The notes: generated from the sequence alone by a model not told the origin. A DNA stretch of 64,000 nt from Streptomyces diastatochromogenes (GCA_001418405.1 LIQL01000130.1:1-64000); one strand, 5' to 3'. Counted from the stretch's first letter, positions 16,037-24,420 are shown. Made by a program: numbers and translations.

Positions 16037-16091
16037 GGTGTCCGTGGCCCGGCCACACCACCCACGGTAGTGCCGGGGGCCCACGGACACC
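16037..16091. terminator. Long hairpin between universal stress protein and kinase genes
   Basis: GGTGTCCGTGG at 16037-16047 pairs perfectly with CCACGGACACC at 16081-16091, and inside it CCCGGC pairs with GCCGGG, giving about 17 paired bases around an 18-base loop with a small bulge. It lies downstream of the minus-strand USP gene (stop 16162) and 21 bases before the kinase start. It may end USP transcripts or act as a leader structure for the kinase. Confidence 0.55.
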
Positions 16092-16161
16092 TCCCGTGCG
16101 ATGGGCCCCGCCGCCCGTCCTCGCCCCCACCGGCGAGAAAGGACGCACCGCCGCGCGCGGG

Positions 16162-16992
16162 TCACCCCCTCGGAACGACCGCGACCGGGCAACGGGAGTG
16201 GTGCAGGAGGGCCAGCACGACCGGGCCCAGGGGCATCGGCGTGCGGTGCGTCCGACTCCCGACGATCAGCAGCCCGGCGCGCGACGAGGCGCCCAGGAGC
16301 GCCGGCACGGCCCGGTCGCCGACCACCTCCTCGATCACCCGGACGTCCGGGTGCTTCCCGCACCACGGGGCGAGGATCGCGGCGAGCACCTCCCGCTCGG
16401 CCGCCGTGGACGCGGCCTCGGCGTCGCCCGCGGCCGCGGGGGCCCGGGCACGTACGGCGTGCAGGTCGGCTCGGTGCACGGCGGCCGTCGTGAACGCGTA
16501 GGCGAGCACCGCGTCACCTTCCGTGCCCGTCTCCTGCACGCCGACGACGACTTCCGGGCCGGGCCCGACGGCCGACTCCTCCTCGCGGACGATGACCACC
16601 GGACACTCCGCCCGCCCCAGAACGCGCAGGCTCACCGACCCCATCAAGAAGCCGGCGATGTCGTCGTGCCCGCGCGATCCGAGCACCAGCAGCGTGGACT
16701 CCCCGCTGCGGTCCGCCAGCGCGTCCGCGGCTTCCTCCGCCACGTGCTCCACCTCCACCGCGATCCCCGGATGCAGGTCCCGAGCCACGGCCTCGGCCCG
16801 CCGGAGCACCTCGGCTCCGTACCGACGCCGGTCGGCGTCCTCAGGCACGAGGGAGACCGACCACGGCTGGGAGACCCAGGAGTGCAGGAGGCGGAGCGGC
16901 AGGTGGCGGACGGCCGCCTCCTCGGCGCCCCAGCGCACCGCGGGCTCACTGTTGCCGGTGCCGTCGAGCCCGACGAGGACCGAGCCGCCCAT
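16162..16992 (-). CDS. Universal stress protein, two-domain
   Basis: A 276-residue tandem UspA protein. Domain 1 (1-145) opens SVLVGLDGTGNSEPAVRWGAEE and has the ATP-binding signature LVLGSRGHDDIAGFLMGSVS (G-x2-G-x9-G-S). Domain 2 (about 150-276) has VVVGVQETGTEGDAVLAYAF and a less complete LLIVGSRTHRTPMPLGPVV, so nucleotide binding there is doubtful. Two-domain USPs of this type are induced by hypoxia in mycobacteria and Streptomyces. The start at 16992 is preceded by GGGAGGGGG. It diverges from the cyclic-nucleotide-binding gene at 17513, with box 5 in between. Confidence 0.9.
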   Translation of the reverse strand: MGGSVLVGLDGTGNSEPAVRWGAEEAAVRHLPLRLLHSWVSQPWSVSLVPEDADRRRYGAEVLRRAEAVARDLHPGIAVEVEHVAEEAADALADRSGESTLLVLGSRGHDDIAGFLMGSVSLRVLGRAECPVVIVREEESAVGPGPEVVVGVQETGTEGDAVLAYAFTTAAVHRADLHAVRARAPAAAGDAEAASTAAEREVLAAILAPWCGKHPDVRVIEEVVGDRAVPALLGASSRAGLLIVGSRTHRTPMPLGPVVLALLHHSRCPVAVVPRG

Positions 16993-17512
16993 GTCACGCC
17001 CCCTCCCGAGCGGAGATCCGCGCAGGGCCGCCGACCACGGGCCGGCGGGCGCGCCGACCACGGGCATCGGCCCGCCCGGTGGTCACCGCGGCCGGCGAGC
17101 AGCCCGCGAGCCGCTCGCCCAGGTGTGCCTGCACCGACCTCACCTCGCTCGTGCACGGGTGTCCAGTCCCGAACCTGCGCCACCGGACGCGTCAGGGGGA
17201 AGGGGGCGAGTCGCCCGGTCAAAGGGTCGTTCGGCCCAAGCGCCGAGGACCGACCGGAACTGTCCTGCGAAGCCGCCGGGGGCTTTCCCTGGAACGGACG
17301 GGGAGGACGGTCCGGAAGCGGAGGAGCGGAGCGGGGTCGCCCACCGCGCGATCAGGGTTCGCGAGGGGTGGACGGTCCTCCCGGTCGCGGACGCCGGCCG
17401 GCCCGCGCGGGCCGGCACGTTCCTGCCCCGTCCGCCGGCGGCCGGGACCGGCGGCCCGCGGAGTTCCGGTGGCGCCGCCCGGCGGACGCGGTGCGTGACG
17501 AGGAGGACCGCC
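16993..17512. other. Divergent intergenic region of 520 bases
   Basis: No gene could be supported here. The region holds OsdR-like box 5 (17224-17237), a small inverted repeat GGGCGAGTCGCCC at about 17204-17216, and GC-rich leader sequence in front of both divergent genes. Open frames crossing it are extensions of neighbouring genes and have no protein-like character. Confidence 0.5.
17224..17237. promoter_or_regulatory. OsdR/DosR-like palindromic box 5
   Basis: GGGTCGTTCGGCCC within AAAGGGTCGTTCGGCCCAAG. It is a variant of the island consensus located between the divergent USP (16992) and cyclic-nucleotide-binding (17513) genes. Confidence 0.55.
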
Positions 17513-17974
17513 ATGGGTACCACGCCGCTGCTCCAGGGACTTCCGCCCAACGGGCGGGAACGCCTGCTGGCCTTCGCCCACGAGGTGACCGTCCCGGAAG
17601 GCACCCGCCTCTTCGAGGAGGGCGGAACCGCCGACCAGTTCTGGATCATCCGTACCGGGTCGGTCAACCTCGACGTCCGGTTGGCGGGCCGGCGGCCGGC
17701 AGTCGTCGACGTGCTCGGCCCAGAGGACCTGCTGGGCTGGTCCTGGCTCGTCCCGCCGTACCGCTGGCGGATGGGCGCGGAGGCGTTCACCCTCGTCCGG
17801 GCCCACGAGTTCGACGCGACGGCGGTGCGCGCGCTGTGCGGAGCGGACCCGGTCCTGGGGCTGGCGGTGACCCGCCGGGTGCTCGACGTCGTCGCCCGCC
17901 GGTTGTCGGCCACCCGGCACCGGCTGGTCGACCTCGACGGCGCCGGAGCCAGGCGCCAACCCACCGCGCCCTGA
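17513..17974 (+). CDS. Cyclic nucleotide-binding domain protein without HTH
   Basis: A 153-residue protein made only of a cNMP-binding (Crp/Fnr N-terminal) domain: LPPNGRERLLAFAHEVTVPE, GTRLFEEGGTADQFWIIRTG, a phosphate-binding-cassette-like stretch PEDLLGWSWLVPPYRW, and the C-helix ADPVLGLAVTRRVLDVVARRL. The usual C-terminal DNA-binding wHTH is absent and no stop-interrupted extension was seen, so it probably works by protein contact and not as a transcription factor. The cassette lacks the Arg/Ser pair of true cAMP receptors, so the ligand is open. A GAGGAGG RBS precedes the ATG. It is probably in the OsdR-like regulon. Confidence 0.85.
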   Translation: MGTTPLLQGLPPNGRERLLAFAHEVTVPEGTRLFEEGGTADQFWIIRTGSVNLDVRLAGRRPAVVDVLGPEDLLGWSWLVPPYRWRMGAEAFTLVRAHEFDATAVRALCGADPVLGLAVTRRVLDVVARRLSATRHRLVDLDGAGARRQPTAP

Positions 17975-18064
17975 ACGGCGCCGGGAGGCCGGCGACGCCG
18001 CGGCGCCGAAGCCCCGACGGCCCCGGAGGACCCGCCCGCCCGGCGCCCCGCACCGCGGACCGGC

Positions 18065-18793
18065 TCACGCGTCCGCCGCCCGGGGTGCGCCACCGGTCGG
18101 CGGCGTCGGCGCCCCGGGAACCCTGATGCGCCGCCCGCTGAGGTGGTGGGGCCGGAGGGCGATCCACTGGTACCGCCCGCTGCCCACCCACGGCGCCGAG
18201 TACGCCTGCTCCTCGAACCTGCGGGACTCGTAGAAGCCGGTGACGACCTCGGCGGGCCCCACGGCCAGCACGCTCCACCCCTGACTGAACGCGTCGTCGA
18301 TGTGGTCCACCTCCAGCGCCGCCTCGTGACCGGCCGCCGCCGCCGGACCGGAGCCCGCCTGCGTGCGGTACGCGATCACGTCGTCGACGACGGTGTAGTT
18401 GACGGGGAAGACGGCGGGGGTGTCGTTGACCGTCACGGCCACCCGGCCGATGCCGTGTGTGGAGAGCAGCTCCCGGCATTCCGCGGGGCCGAGGGCCAAC
18501 ACCTCGGGATGCGCCCCGGCCTGGCCGAAACCGGTCGGGAGGTCGGCCGTGCTGCCCGTCAGCTCGGCGACCGTGGTGTCGAGCGCCCCGGCGAGGCGCA
18601 GCAGGAACCCGATGCTCGGCTCGGCCGCGTGCTCCTCGACGTACGCGAGGTAGCCGGGGGACGCGGCGGCCCGGGCGGCGACCTCCGCACGGCTCAGCCC
18701 CAGCTGCTGCCGCCGCGCCGCGATGCGACGCCCCAGGTCACTGCGGCCCTGCCCCGGCTCGGCGCCGGACCCACTAGCTCGGTCGGTCGTCAT
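18065..18793 (-). CDS. XRE-type HTH fused to a pyridoxamine-5'-phosphate-oxidase-like domain
   Basis: A 242-residue fusion. Residues about 18-75 are a Cro/C1-type HTH (LGRRIAARRQQLGLSRAEVA, SPGYLAYVEEHAAEPSIGFL, LRLAGALDTTVAEL). Residues about 95-215 are a split-barrel flavin-binding PPOX-like domain: ECRELLSTHGIGRVAVTVND, PAVFPVNYTVVDDVIAYRT, VDHIDDAFSQGWSVLAVGPAE and YQWIALRPHHLSGRRI. The PPOX part is related to F420/FMN-binding Pyridox_ox_2 proteins. The combination suggests a redox- or flavin-controlled DNA-binding protein (inferred). It is downstream of the USP gene at 18845 in the same direction with about 50 bases between. Confidence 0.85.
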   Translation of the reverse strand: MTTDRASGSGAEPGQGRSDLGRRIAARRQQLGLSRAEVAARAAASPGYLAYVEEHAAEPSIGFLLRLAGALDTTVAELTGSTADLPTGFGQAGAHPEVLALGPAECRELLSTHGIGRVAVTVNDTPAVFPVNYTVVDDVIAYRTQAGSGPAAAAGHEAALEVDHIDDAFSQGWSVLAVGPAEVVTGFYESRRFEEQAYSAPWVGSGRYQWIALRPHHLSGRRIRVPGAPTPPTGGAPRAADA

Positions 18794-18844
18794 CGTGCAC
18801 GCCTCCTCTCTGCCCGTGGCTGAAATCCCGTGGGTGCGGGGCGG

Positions 18845-19708
18845 CTACGCGTGCCGCACGATCGCCACGGGACAGGGCGCATGGTGGACGGCCGCGTGGA
18901 CGACGTGGCCGATGCGCGGGACGACGTGGCCGAGGTGCCGACGGCCCACGACGAGCAGCTGCGCTCCGGCCGCTCCGTGCAGCAGGGCCGGCGCGGGACT
19001 CTCCATGACCACCTGCTCCTCGACCCGCACGTCCCGGAACTTCTCCCGCCACGGACGCAGCGCCTCGGACAGTTCCTCGCGGGCGAGCAGCTCCGCCCGT
19101 TCCACGGCGCCCCGCCCCACGGCACCGCCCAGGTCGTAGGCGAACGGTGGCGGGTTCCGGCCGTGCACGGCGCGCAGCGGCACGGCGCGCCGGGCGGCGG
19201 TCTCGAAGGCGAAGGCCAACAGCCCTTCGCATGGTGCGCGCAGGCTGACGCCGACCGCGATGCCGTTGGCGTCCTCCATCTGGGGACTGTCCTGCCAGGA
19301 CCGCACCAGGACCACCGGGACCGCGACCCGCGACACCAGGTCCAGACCGGTTCCGCCCAGTGCGAAGCGCGCCACCGGCCCCAACCCCCGAGAGCCCAAC
19401 GCCAGCAGATCCGCCTGCTCGGCGGCCTCGACCAGGGCCTCCAACGGTGGTTCGCGCACCAGGGACACGTCCACGGGCAGGCCCGGCTGCGTCGACTCGA
19501 CCGCCGCCCTCGCCTCCTCGACGATCCGGTCCGGCCAGTGCGGCACCTCCGGCGCCCACGGCGCGCCCGGCGGCTTCCCCGTCAGGGGCTGCCACGCGGT
19601 CAGCAGCCGCAACCGGGCTTGCCGCAGCCGCGCCTCCAGCGCCGCCCACCGGGCCGCCGCCAGCGCCTGCGGAGTCCCGTCCACACCGACGGTGATGACG
19701 TCCTTCAT
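18845..19708 (-). CDS. Universal stress protein, two-domain (second copy)
   Basis: A 287-residue tandem UspA protein. It opens DVITVGVDGTPQALAAARWA; the ATP-binding signature LALGSRGLGPVARFALGGTG closes domain 1, and domain 2 ends LLVVGRRHLGHVVPRIGHVV. Its ATG at 19708 overlaps the stop of the upstream CBS gene by four bases (ATGA), so the two are translationally coupled. Together with the HTH-PPOX gene downstream this makes a three-gene operon led by the CBS protein and preceded by box 6. ATP binding in domain 1 is likely. Confidence 0.9.
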   Translation of the reverse strand: MKDVITVGVDGTPQALAAARWAALEARLRQARLRLLTAWQPLTGKPPGAPWAPEVPHWPDRIVEEARAAVESTQPGLPVDVSLVREPPLEALVEAAEQADLLALGSRGLGPVARFALGGTGLDLVSRVAVPVVLVRSWQDSPQMEDANGIAVGVSLRAPCEGLLAFAFETAARRAVPLRAVHGRNPPPFAYDLGGAVGRGAVERAELLAREELSEALRPWREKFRDVRVEEQVVMESPAPALLHGAAGAQLLVVGRRHLGHVVPRIGHVVHAAVHHAPCPVAIVRHA

Positions 19709-20412
19709 GCCGGCGACCGGCTTTCCCCCGCGCGCTCCTCCGCGGCGCCGGCCGCCCGGTCGCCGCCGGCCGGCGCCCGCCTCAGGTCCTCGGACACCGA
19801 CACCACGCCGTCGACGCCCGTGCACATCCGCACCAGCACGGGCACCAGCAGCAGATCGCTCACCGTGCCGTGCAGCGCGACCTGCCCGCGATTGACCTCG
19901 GCGGTCACCCCCGCCGCACCCAGGCGCGCCGTACGCCCGATCACCTCCCGGGCGATCTCCTCCCGGATCGCCTCGTCCTTGCGCAGGAAGACGCGCAGCA
20001 GGTCGCTCCGGCTGACGATGCCCAACAGCACGTCCGCCTCGTCGACCACCGGGAGGCGCTTGAGCTCCTGCACCTCCATCAGGCGGGCCGCCTCCACCAC
20101 CGTCCAGTCCGGATGGGCGCAGACCGCCGGAGCGGACATCAGCTCTCCGGCGGTGCACCCCTCCGCCCTGGCCTTCTGCCACGCCTCCAGATGGGGCAGC
20201 GGCGTCCTTCCGGACAGATCGGACCGGTCGGCCGCCTTCCGCAGCAGATCGGCTTCCGAAACGACGCCGGCCGGCCTGCCGAGGCCGTCGAGCACCGGCA
20301 CGGCGCTCACCGCGTTGTCGGCGAGCGTTTGCGCGATCTCCTTGAAGGGGGTGTCGAGCTGCACGCTCACGACCTTCCGGGTCATCAGCTCACCCACCGT
20401 GCGGTGCTGCAT
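19705..20412 (-). CDS. CBS-pair domain protein 4 with BON-like tail
   Basis: A 235-residue relative of the three CBS proteins at 10403-12757. CBS 1: TVGELMTRKVVSVQLDTPF and SAVPVLDGLGRPAGVVSEADLL. CBS 2: AGELMSAPAVCAHPDWTVVEA and KRLPVVDEADVLLGIVSRSDLL. The tail (about 170-215), VTAEVNRGQVALHGTVSDLL and RMCTGVDGVVSVSEDL, is BON-like. It leads a minus-strand operon with the USP and HTH-PPOX genes. The AAGGAGCGGGAG leader provides the RBS. It diverges from the Acg-type gene at 20662. Confidence 0.88.
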   Translation of the reverse strand: MQHRTVGELMTRKVVSVQLDTPFKEIAQTLADNAVSAVPVLDGLGRPAGVVSEADLLRKAADRSDLSGRTPLPHLEAWQKARAEGCTAGELMSAPAVCAHPDWTVVEAARLMEVQELKRLPVVDEADVLLGIVSRSDLLRVFLRKDEAIREEIAREVIGRTARLGAAGVTAEVNRGQVALHGTVSDLLLVPVLVRMCTGVDGVVSVSEDLRRAPAGGDRAAGAAEERAGESRSPA

Positions 20413-20549
20413 CTCCCGCTCCTTCCGCCAGCGCGGCCAGCGGACCGGCCACACCCCCAGCGTGACCGGTCCGCTCGTCGCACCGATATGAGCCACTCGG
20501 CCCCCGCACGCGGCCGGCCGTCCCCGGCGGCCCGACCGGCCCGAGCCCG

Positions 20550-20565
20550 GGGCCCTATGGCCCCT
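20550..20565. promoter_or_regulatory. OsdR/DosR-like palindromic box 6
   Basis: GGGCCCTATGGCCCCT (reverse: AGGGGCCATAGGGCCC), a more divergent copy of the island box between the CBS-USP operon and the Acg-type nitroreductase gene, so it could serve both. Confidence 0.55.
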
Positions 20566-20661
20566 GACCATTCCGCGGCACCCCCGCCACGCTGGAGGCA
20601 CCTGCCGATTCACCGTGCGCCGTGCCCGGGCGCCCGGTCCGATCCGCCCGGGAGGCCCCCG

Positions 20662-21654
20662 GTGCTCACCCACCCCACCCTCAAGGACACGGCCGTCAAG
20701 GCACTCGTGGCGGAAGCCACCACCGCGCCGTCGATGCACAACGCCCAGCCGTGGCACTTCGACTACGCGCGGGCCGCACGCACCCTGCTGCTCTCCGCCG
20801 ACCTGGATCGCGCCATGCCGCTGGCCGACCCCACCACGCGGGGACTCCACCTCGGCTGCGGGGCGGCCCTGCTGACCCTCCGGGCCGCCGCCGCGCACGC
20901 CGGCCACCGAACCGTCACCACGCTGCTGCCGGCACCCCACAGCCCCACGATCCTGGCCTCCGTGCGGCTCGACGTGCCGCACGAGCCGCTGGACGTGGGC
21001 CTCTCCGCCCTCCAGCCCGCCATCGCCGTCCGGCACACCAGCCGCTTCCCCTTCACCGAGCGGCGCATCCCGGACGTCCTGCGCGCCGCCCTCGTCGAGG
21101 CCGCGGCCCGCGAGGGCGCGCAGCTGGCCTTCTTGACCACACCGCACCGCGAGGCGGTACTCGACCTCGTCCTGCACGCCGAGGGCTACGACCGCATGGA
21201 CGACGGCCGGGAAGTCGAACAACGCAGGTGGACCCGCGACGCCTCCGCCGCCGACACCGCGGACGGCATCCCGGAAGACGCCTTCGGCCCGGCCAAACGC
21301 GGCGGCGCGGCCCCGATGCGGGACTTCGCCGGCCGGCGCACCGTCCCCGGACGCGCCTACGCCGAGTTCGAGCAGCGGCCGCAACTGGCCTCCCTCAGCA
21401 CCACCCGCGACGGTCCCGCGGACTGGCTCCGCGCGGGCCAGGCACTGCAACGCGTCCTCCTCCTCGCCACCCGCCAGGGACTCGTCAGCTCCTTCGCCAC
21501 CCAGGCCCTCGAATGGCCCGACCTGCGCTGGCTGCTGCGCGACCCGCGCTCCGGCACCGGCTGCGTCCAGATGATCCTCCGCCTCGGCTACGGCCCCGAC
21601 GGGCCGCGCACCCCGCGCCGTCCGGTGGACGAAGTCCTGACGATCACCCCTTGA
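20662..21654 (+). CDS. Acg-type FMN-binding nitroreductase-fold protein
   Basis: A 330-residue protein starting at GTG 20662 (GGAGG seven bases upstream). It opens TAVKALVAEATTAPSMHNAQ, the Acg family's hallmark, with a hydrophobic stretch and PWHFDYARAARTLLLSADLDRAMPLAD following. The second half has HTSRFPFTERRIPD, RAGQALQRVLLLATRQGLVSS and MILRLGYGPDGPRTPRRPVDEV. Mycobacterial Acg (Rv2032), a DosR regulon member, is a double-length nitroreductase homologue that binds FMN but lacks classical activity and may store flavin. The same is inferred here. Box 6 lies about 100 bases upstream. Confidence 0.88.
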   Translation: MLTHPTLKDTAVKALVAEATTAPSMHNAQPWHFDYARAARTLLLSADLDRAMPLADPTTRGLHLGCGAALLTLRAAAAHAGHRTVTTLLPAPHSPTILASVRLDVPHEPLDVGLSALQPAIAVRHTSRFPFTERRIPDVLRAALVEAAAREGAQLAFLTTPHREAVLDLVLHAEGYDRMDDGREVEQRRWTRDASAADTADGIPEDAFGPAKRGGAAPMRDFAGRRTVPGRAYAEFEQRPQLASLSTTRDGPADWLRAGQALQRVLLLATRQGLVSSFATQALEWPDLRWLLRDPRSGTGCVQMILRLGYGPDGPRTPRRPVDEVLTITP

Positions 21655-21666
21655 GCGCCGCCCCTT

Positions 21667-21684
21667 CGCGGGCGCGTGCCCGCG
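21667..21684 (+). terminator. Hairpin downstream of the Acg-type gene
   Basis: CGCGGGC-gcgt-GCCCGCG is a perfect 7-bp stem 13 bases after the stop codon. There is no T-run, as is usual in Streptomyces, so it is a probable intrinsic-type terminator. Confidence 0.6.
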
Positions 21685-21941
21685 TGCGTCGGCACACCGC
21701 TCCGGGCCCCGCACACGGTTCCCGGCAACCGCGCACCACCGCTGCCCTCACGGACCCGGCGGTGCGCGCTCCTCCCCCAACCGGCCGGTGCCGCCCGGCC
21801 GGTGACCGCCGCATCGCCCCGCACGCGCTCCCGACCCCGCCCCGACGTGTTCCCGTCGATCCCCTATCGTCTGCGCGGACCGCAGGGCACCTGCTCGCGG
21901 ACCCGGCCGCCACGGGCCGAAGCAGACAAGGAGCACCGACG

Positions 21942-23213
21942 TTGAGCAGGACGCCCCCGCCCCCACCCGGGACACCCGGCGCGCTCCAGCGGCGCCTGGG
22001 GGTCACGGACGCCGTGACGATCGGCCTCGGGTCGATGATCGGCGCCGGGATCTTCGCCTCCCTCGCCCCGGCCGCCCGGGCAGCCGGCTCCGGCCTGCTC
22101 GTCGGCCTCGCCTGCGCAGCCGTCGTCGCCTACTGCAACGCGAAGTCCTCCGCCGGGCTCGCCGCCCGCTACCCGGCCTCCGGCGGCACCTACGTCTACG
22201 CCCGCGAGCGGCTCGGCGAGTTCTGGGGATACCTGGCCGGATGGGCCTTCGTGGTCGGCAAGACCGCCTCCTGCGCAGCCATGGCCCTGACCGTCGGCAC
22301 CTACGTCTGGCCCGACCAGGCACACGCGGTCGCGGCCGCCGCAGTGGTGGCGCTGACCGCGGTCAACTACGTCGGCGTGCACAGGTCCGCCCTGCTCACC
22401 CGGGCGATCGTCACCGTGGTCCTGGCGGTCCTGGCAGCCGTGGTGGTCACCGTGCTCACCTCCGGTGCGACCCAGACCGCCCGACTGGACGTCGGCTCGG
22501 ACGCCACGGTCGTCGGCGTGCTCCAGGCCGCGGGGCTGCTGTTCTTCGCCTTCGCCGGCTATGCCCGCATCGCCACGCTCGGCGAGGAGGTCCGCGACCC
22601 CGCGCACACGATTCCGCGGGCGATCCCGGTCGCGCTGGGCATCACGCTGGCCGTCTACGCCGTGGTCGCCGTCGCCGTGCTGCTCGTGCTGGGCCCCGAC
22701 CGACTGGCCACGACCGCCGCGCCGTTGACCGAAGCCGTCCACGCGGCGGGAGCCGACGGACTCACGCCCGTGGTGCGGGTCGGCGCAGCCGTCGCCGCGC
22801 TGGGCTCGCTGCTCGCCCTGATCCTCGGCGTCTCCCGCACCACCCTCGCCATGGCCCGCGACCACCACCTGCCCCACCACCTCGCCGCGGTGCACCCGAA
22901 GTTCAAGTCGCCGCACCGCGCCGAGATCGCCGTCGGCCTGGTGGTCGCCGCCGTGGCCGCGACCGCGGACCTCCGCGCCGCGATCGGCTTCTCCTCCTTC
23001 GGCGTCCTCGTCTACTACGCCCTTGCCAACGCCTCCGCCTGGACCCTCACCCCGGCCGAAGGCCGCCCCGCCAGGATCGTCCCCGCCGTCGGCCTGACCG
23101 GCTGCCTCGCCCTGGCCTTCGCCCTCCCCCCGACCTCCGTCGCCGCCGGAGCCGCCGTCCTCGCCGTCGGAGCCGCGCTCTACGCCGTGCGCCGCAGGCC
23201 CCCACGCGGGTGA
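21942..23213 (+). CDS. APC-superfamily amino acid permease
   Basis: A 423-residue transporter with about 12 membrane helices. The early motif VTDAVTIGLGSMIGAGIFAS matches the APC family's first helix (substrate carboxylate-binding G-S-G-like loop), and YNAKSSA, FWGYLAGWAFVVGKTASC and FFAFAGYARIATLGEEVRDPAHTIPRAI (helix 6 region) are typical. The product imports or exchanges amino acids or polyamines; specificity is not visible. TTG 21942 is chosen because AAGGAG sits 8 bases upstream and helix 1 follows shortly. It is about 290 bases from the Acg-type gene and probably not part of that regulon. Confidence 0.85.
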   Translation: MSRTPPPPPGTPGALQRRLGVTDAVTIGLGSMIGAGIFASLAPAARAAGSGLLVGLACAAVVAYCNAKSSAGLAARYPASGGTYVYARERLGEFWGYLAGWAFVVGKTASCAAMALTVGTYVWPDQAHAVAAAAVVALTAVNYVGVHRSALLTRAIVTVVLAVLAAVVVTVLTSGATQTARLDVGSDATVVGVLQAAGLLFFAFAGYARIATLGEEVRDPAHTIPRAIPVALGITLAVYAVVAVAVLLVLGPDRLATTAAPLTEAVHAAGADGLTPVVRVGAAVAALGSLLALILGVSRTTLAMARDHHLPHHLAAVHPKFKSPHRAEIAVGLVVAAVAATADLRAAIGFSSFGVLVYYALANASAWTLTPAEGRPARIVPAVGLTGCLALAFALPPTSVAAGAAVLAVGAALYAVRRRPPRG

Positions 23214-23370
23214 CCCACCGGACCGGCCCTGGGAAGCCGGGCGGGTCGGGCCGGGAAGTGCCGGGCGAGCGGCACCATGTGATGCCGCGTCAGCCACCCT
23301 TCGGCCCGCTGAGGCCGGGCTGGTCACGCCTGGGAGGATCTTCGACACGAGTTCACCGTGAGGGGGTCCA

Positions 23371-24240
23371 GTGGAGATCGTCGAGCATGCGATCAGTGCG
23401 CACTGCGAGGGTGTGAGGGCGCAGCCCGTCGGGGGCAGCAGGGTGGGTGTGCTGGTGCTGGCCGGTTCGAGCGGCCGCATCGAAACCGACCGTTGCCGCC
23501 TGCTCGCGCGCACCGGAATGACTGCGCTGTCGATCCGATGGTTCGGCGGCGAAGGCCAACCCGCGGGAATCTGCGAGATTCCGCTGGAGACCTTCAGCAC
23601 CGCGATCGATCTGCTGCGGGCCGGGGGAGCGGAGCGGATCGGTGTGCTGGGGGTGTCCAAGGGCGCCGAAGCCGCCCTGCTCCTCGCCGTCCGCGACCCG
23701 CGTGTCGATGCGGTGGTCGCGTTGTCGCCCACCTCCGTCGCCTGGGCGAACGTCGGTCCCGGTGCCGACGGGAAGACCTACCCCTACCGCTCGTCGTGGA
23801 CGTGGAGGCAGGAGCCCGTCCCGTTCGTCCCCTACGACGACAGTTGGGTTCCCGCGGAACCGGAAGGGGAGCCCACTGCCTGCCGAACGCTCTACGAGCG
23901 CAGTAGGCAGACCTTTGACGCGGCGGCGAGGCAGGCCGTGATCCCGATCGAGCAGTCCGCTGCCGAGATTCTGCTCGTGGCGGGCGGTGACGATGAAATG
24001 TGGCCGTCGTTGCTGTTCGCGCAGGAGTTGGCGGCACGCCGTGCTTCGGCGGGCCGCACTGCCAAGGTCATCCACACGGCCGACGCCGGGCATCGCCCGC
24101 GGTTGCCGGGGGAAGGGCCGGCCGCTTCGTCCCACCGGTTCCGCTACGGCGGTACCGCCGAGGCCGACGCCGACCTCGGTGCACAGGCATGGCCTGACAT
24201 CGTGAGCGTGCTCGCAGGACCTGTGGCCCTGGGGAGCTGA
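23371..24240 (+). CDS. BAAT/acyl-CoA thioester hydrolase-type alpha/beta-hydrolase
   Basis: A 289-residue alpha/beta-hydrolase. The nucleophile elbow is GVLGVSKGAEAALLLA (Gly-x-Ser-x-Gly, Ser about 97), followed by DPRVDAVVALSPTSVAW and the acid residue in ILLVAGGDDEMWPS; the His lies in TADAGHRPRLPG. The GVSKG elbow and the PYRSSWTWRQEPVPFVPY region match the C-terminal domain of bile-acid-CoA:amino-acid acyltransferase/acyl-CoA thioesterase family proteins. The substrate is probably an acyl thioester (inferred). It starts at GTG with GAGGGGG upstream. Confidence 0.82.
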   Translation: MEIVEHAISAHCEGVRAQPVGGSRVGVLVLAGSSGRIETDRCRLLARTGMTALSIRWFGGEGQPAGICEIPLETFSTAIDLLRAGGAERIGVLGVSKGAEAALLLAVRDPRVDAVVALSPTSVAWANVGPGADGKTYPYRSSWTWRQEPVPFVPYDDSWVPAEPEGEPTACRTLYERSRQTFDAAARQAVIPIEQSAAEILLVAGGDDEMWPSLLFAQELAARRASAGRTAKVIHTADAGHRPRLPGEGPAASSHRFRYGGTAEADADLGAQAWPDIVSVLAGPVALGS

Positions 24241-24420
24241 TCAGGCTGGATTGGTGTCAGACGACTTCTTGGCGGCGGCGTACAAGGGCCGGCCCCCGAG
24301 CGGTCGCGTGGTGCGCGCGGCACCGGACCGGCCGGGCTCGGGACGGATCCCGTCGCGGGCGCGCCCCGCACCGCTCGTAGGATGGGACGCGCTGACGGGT
24401 GCACGGTAGGGAGGTTGTTG

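Noticed and set aside
19870-20661. Upstream extension of the Acg-type gene
   Set aside because: The extension overlaps the divergent CBS gene; the GTG at 20662 with GGAGG fits the family start.
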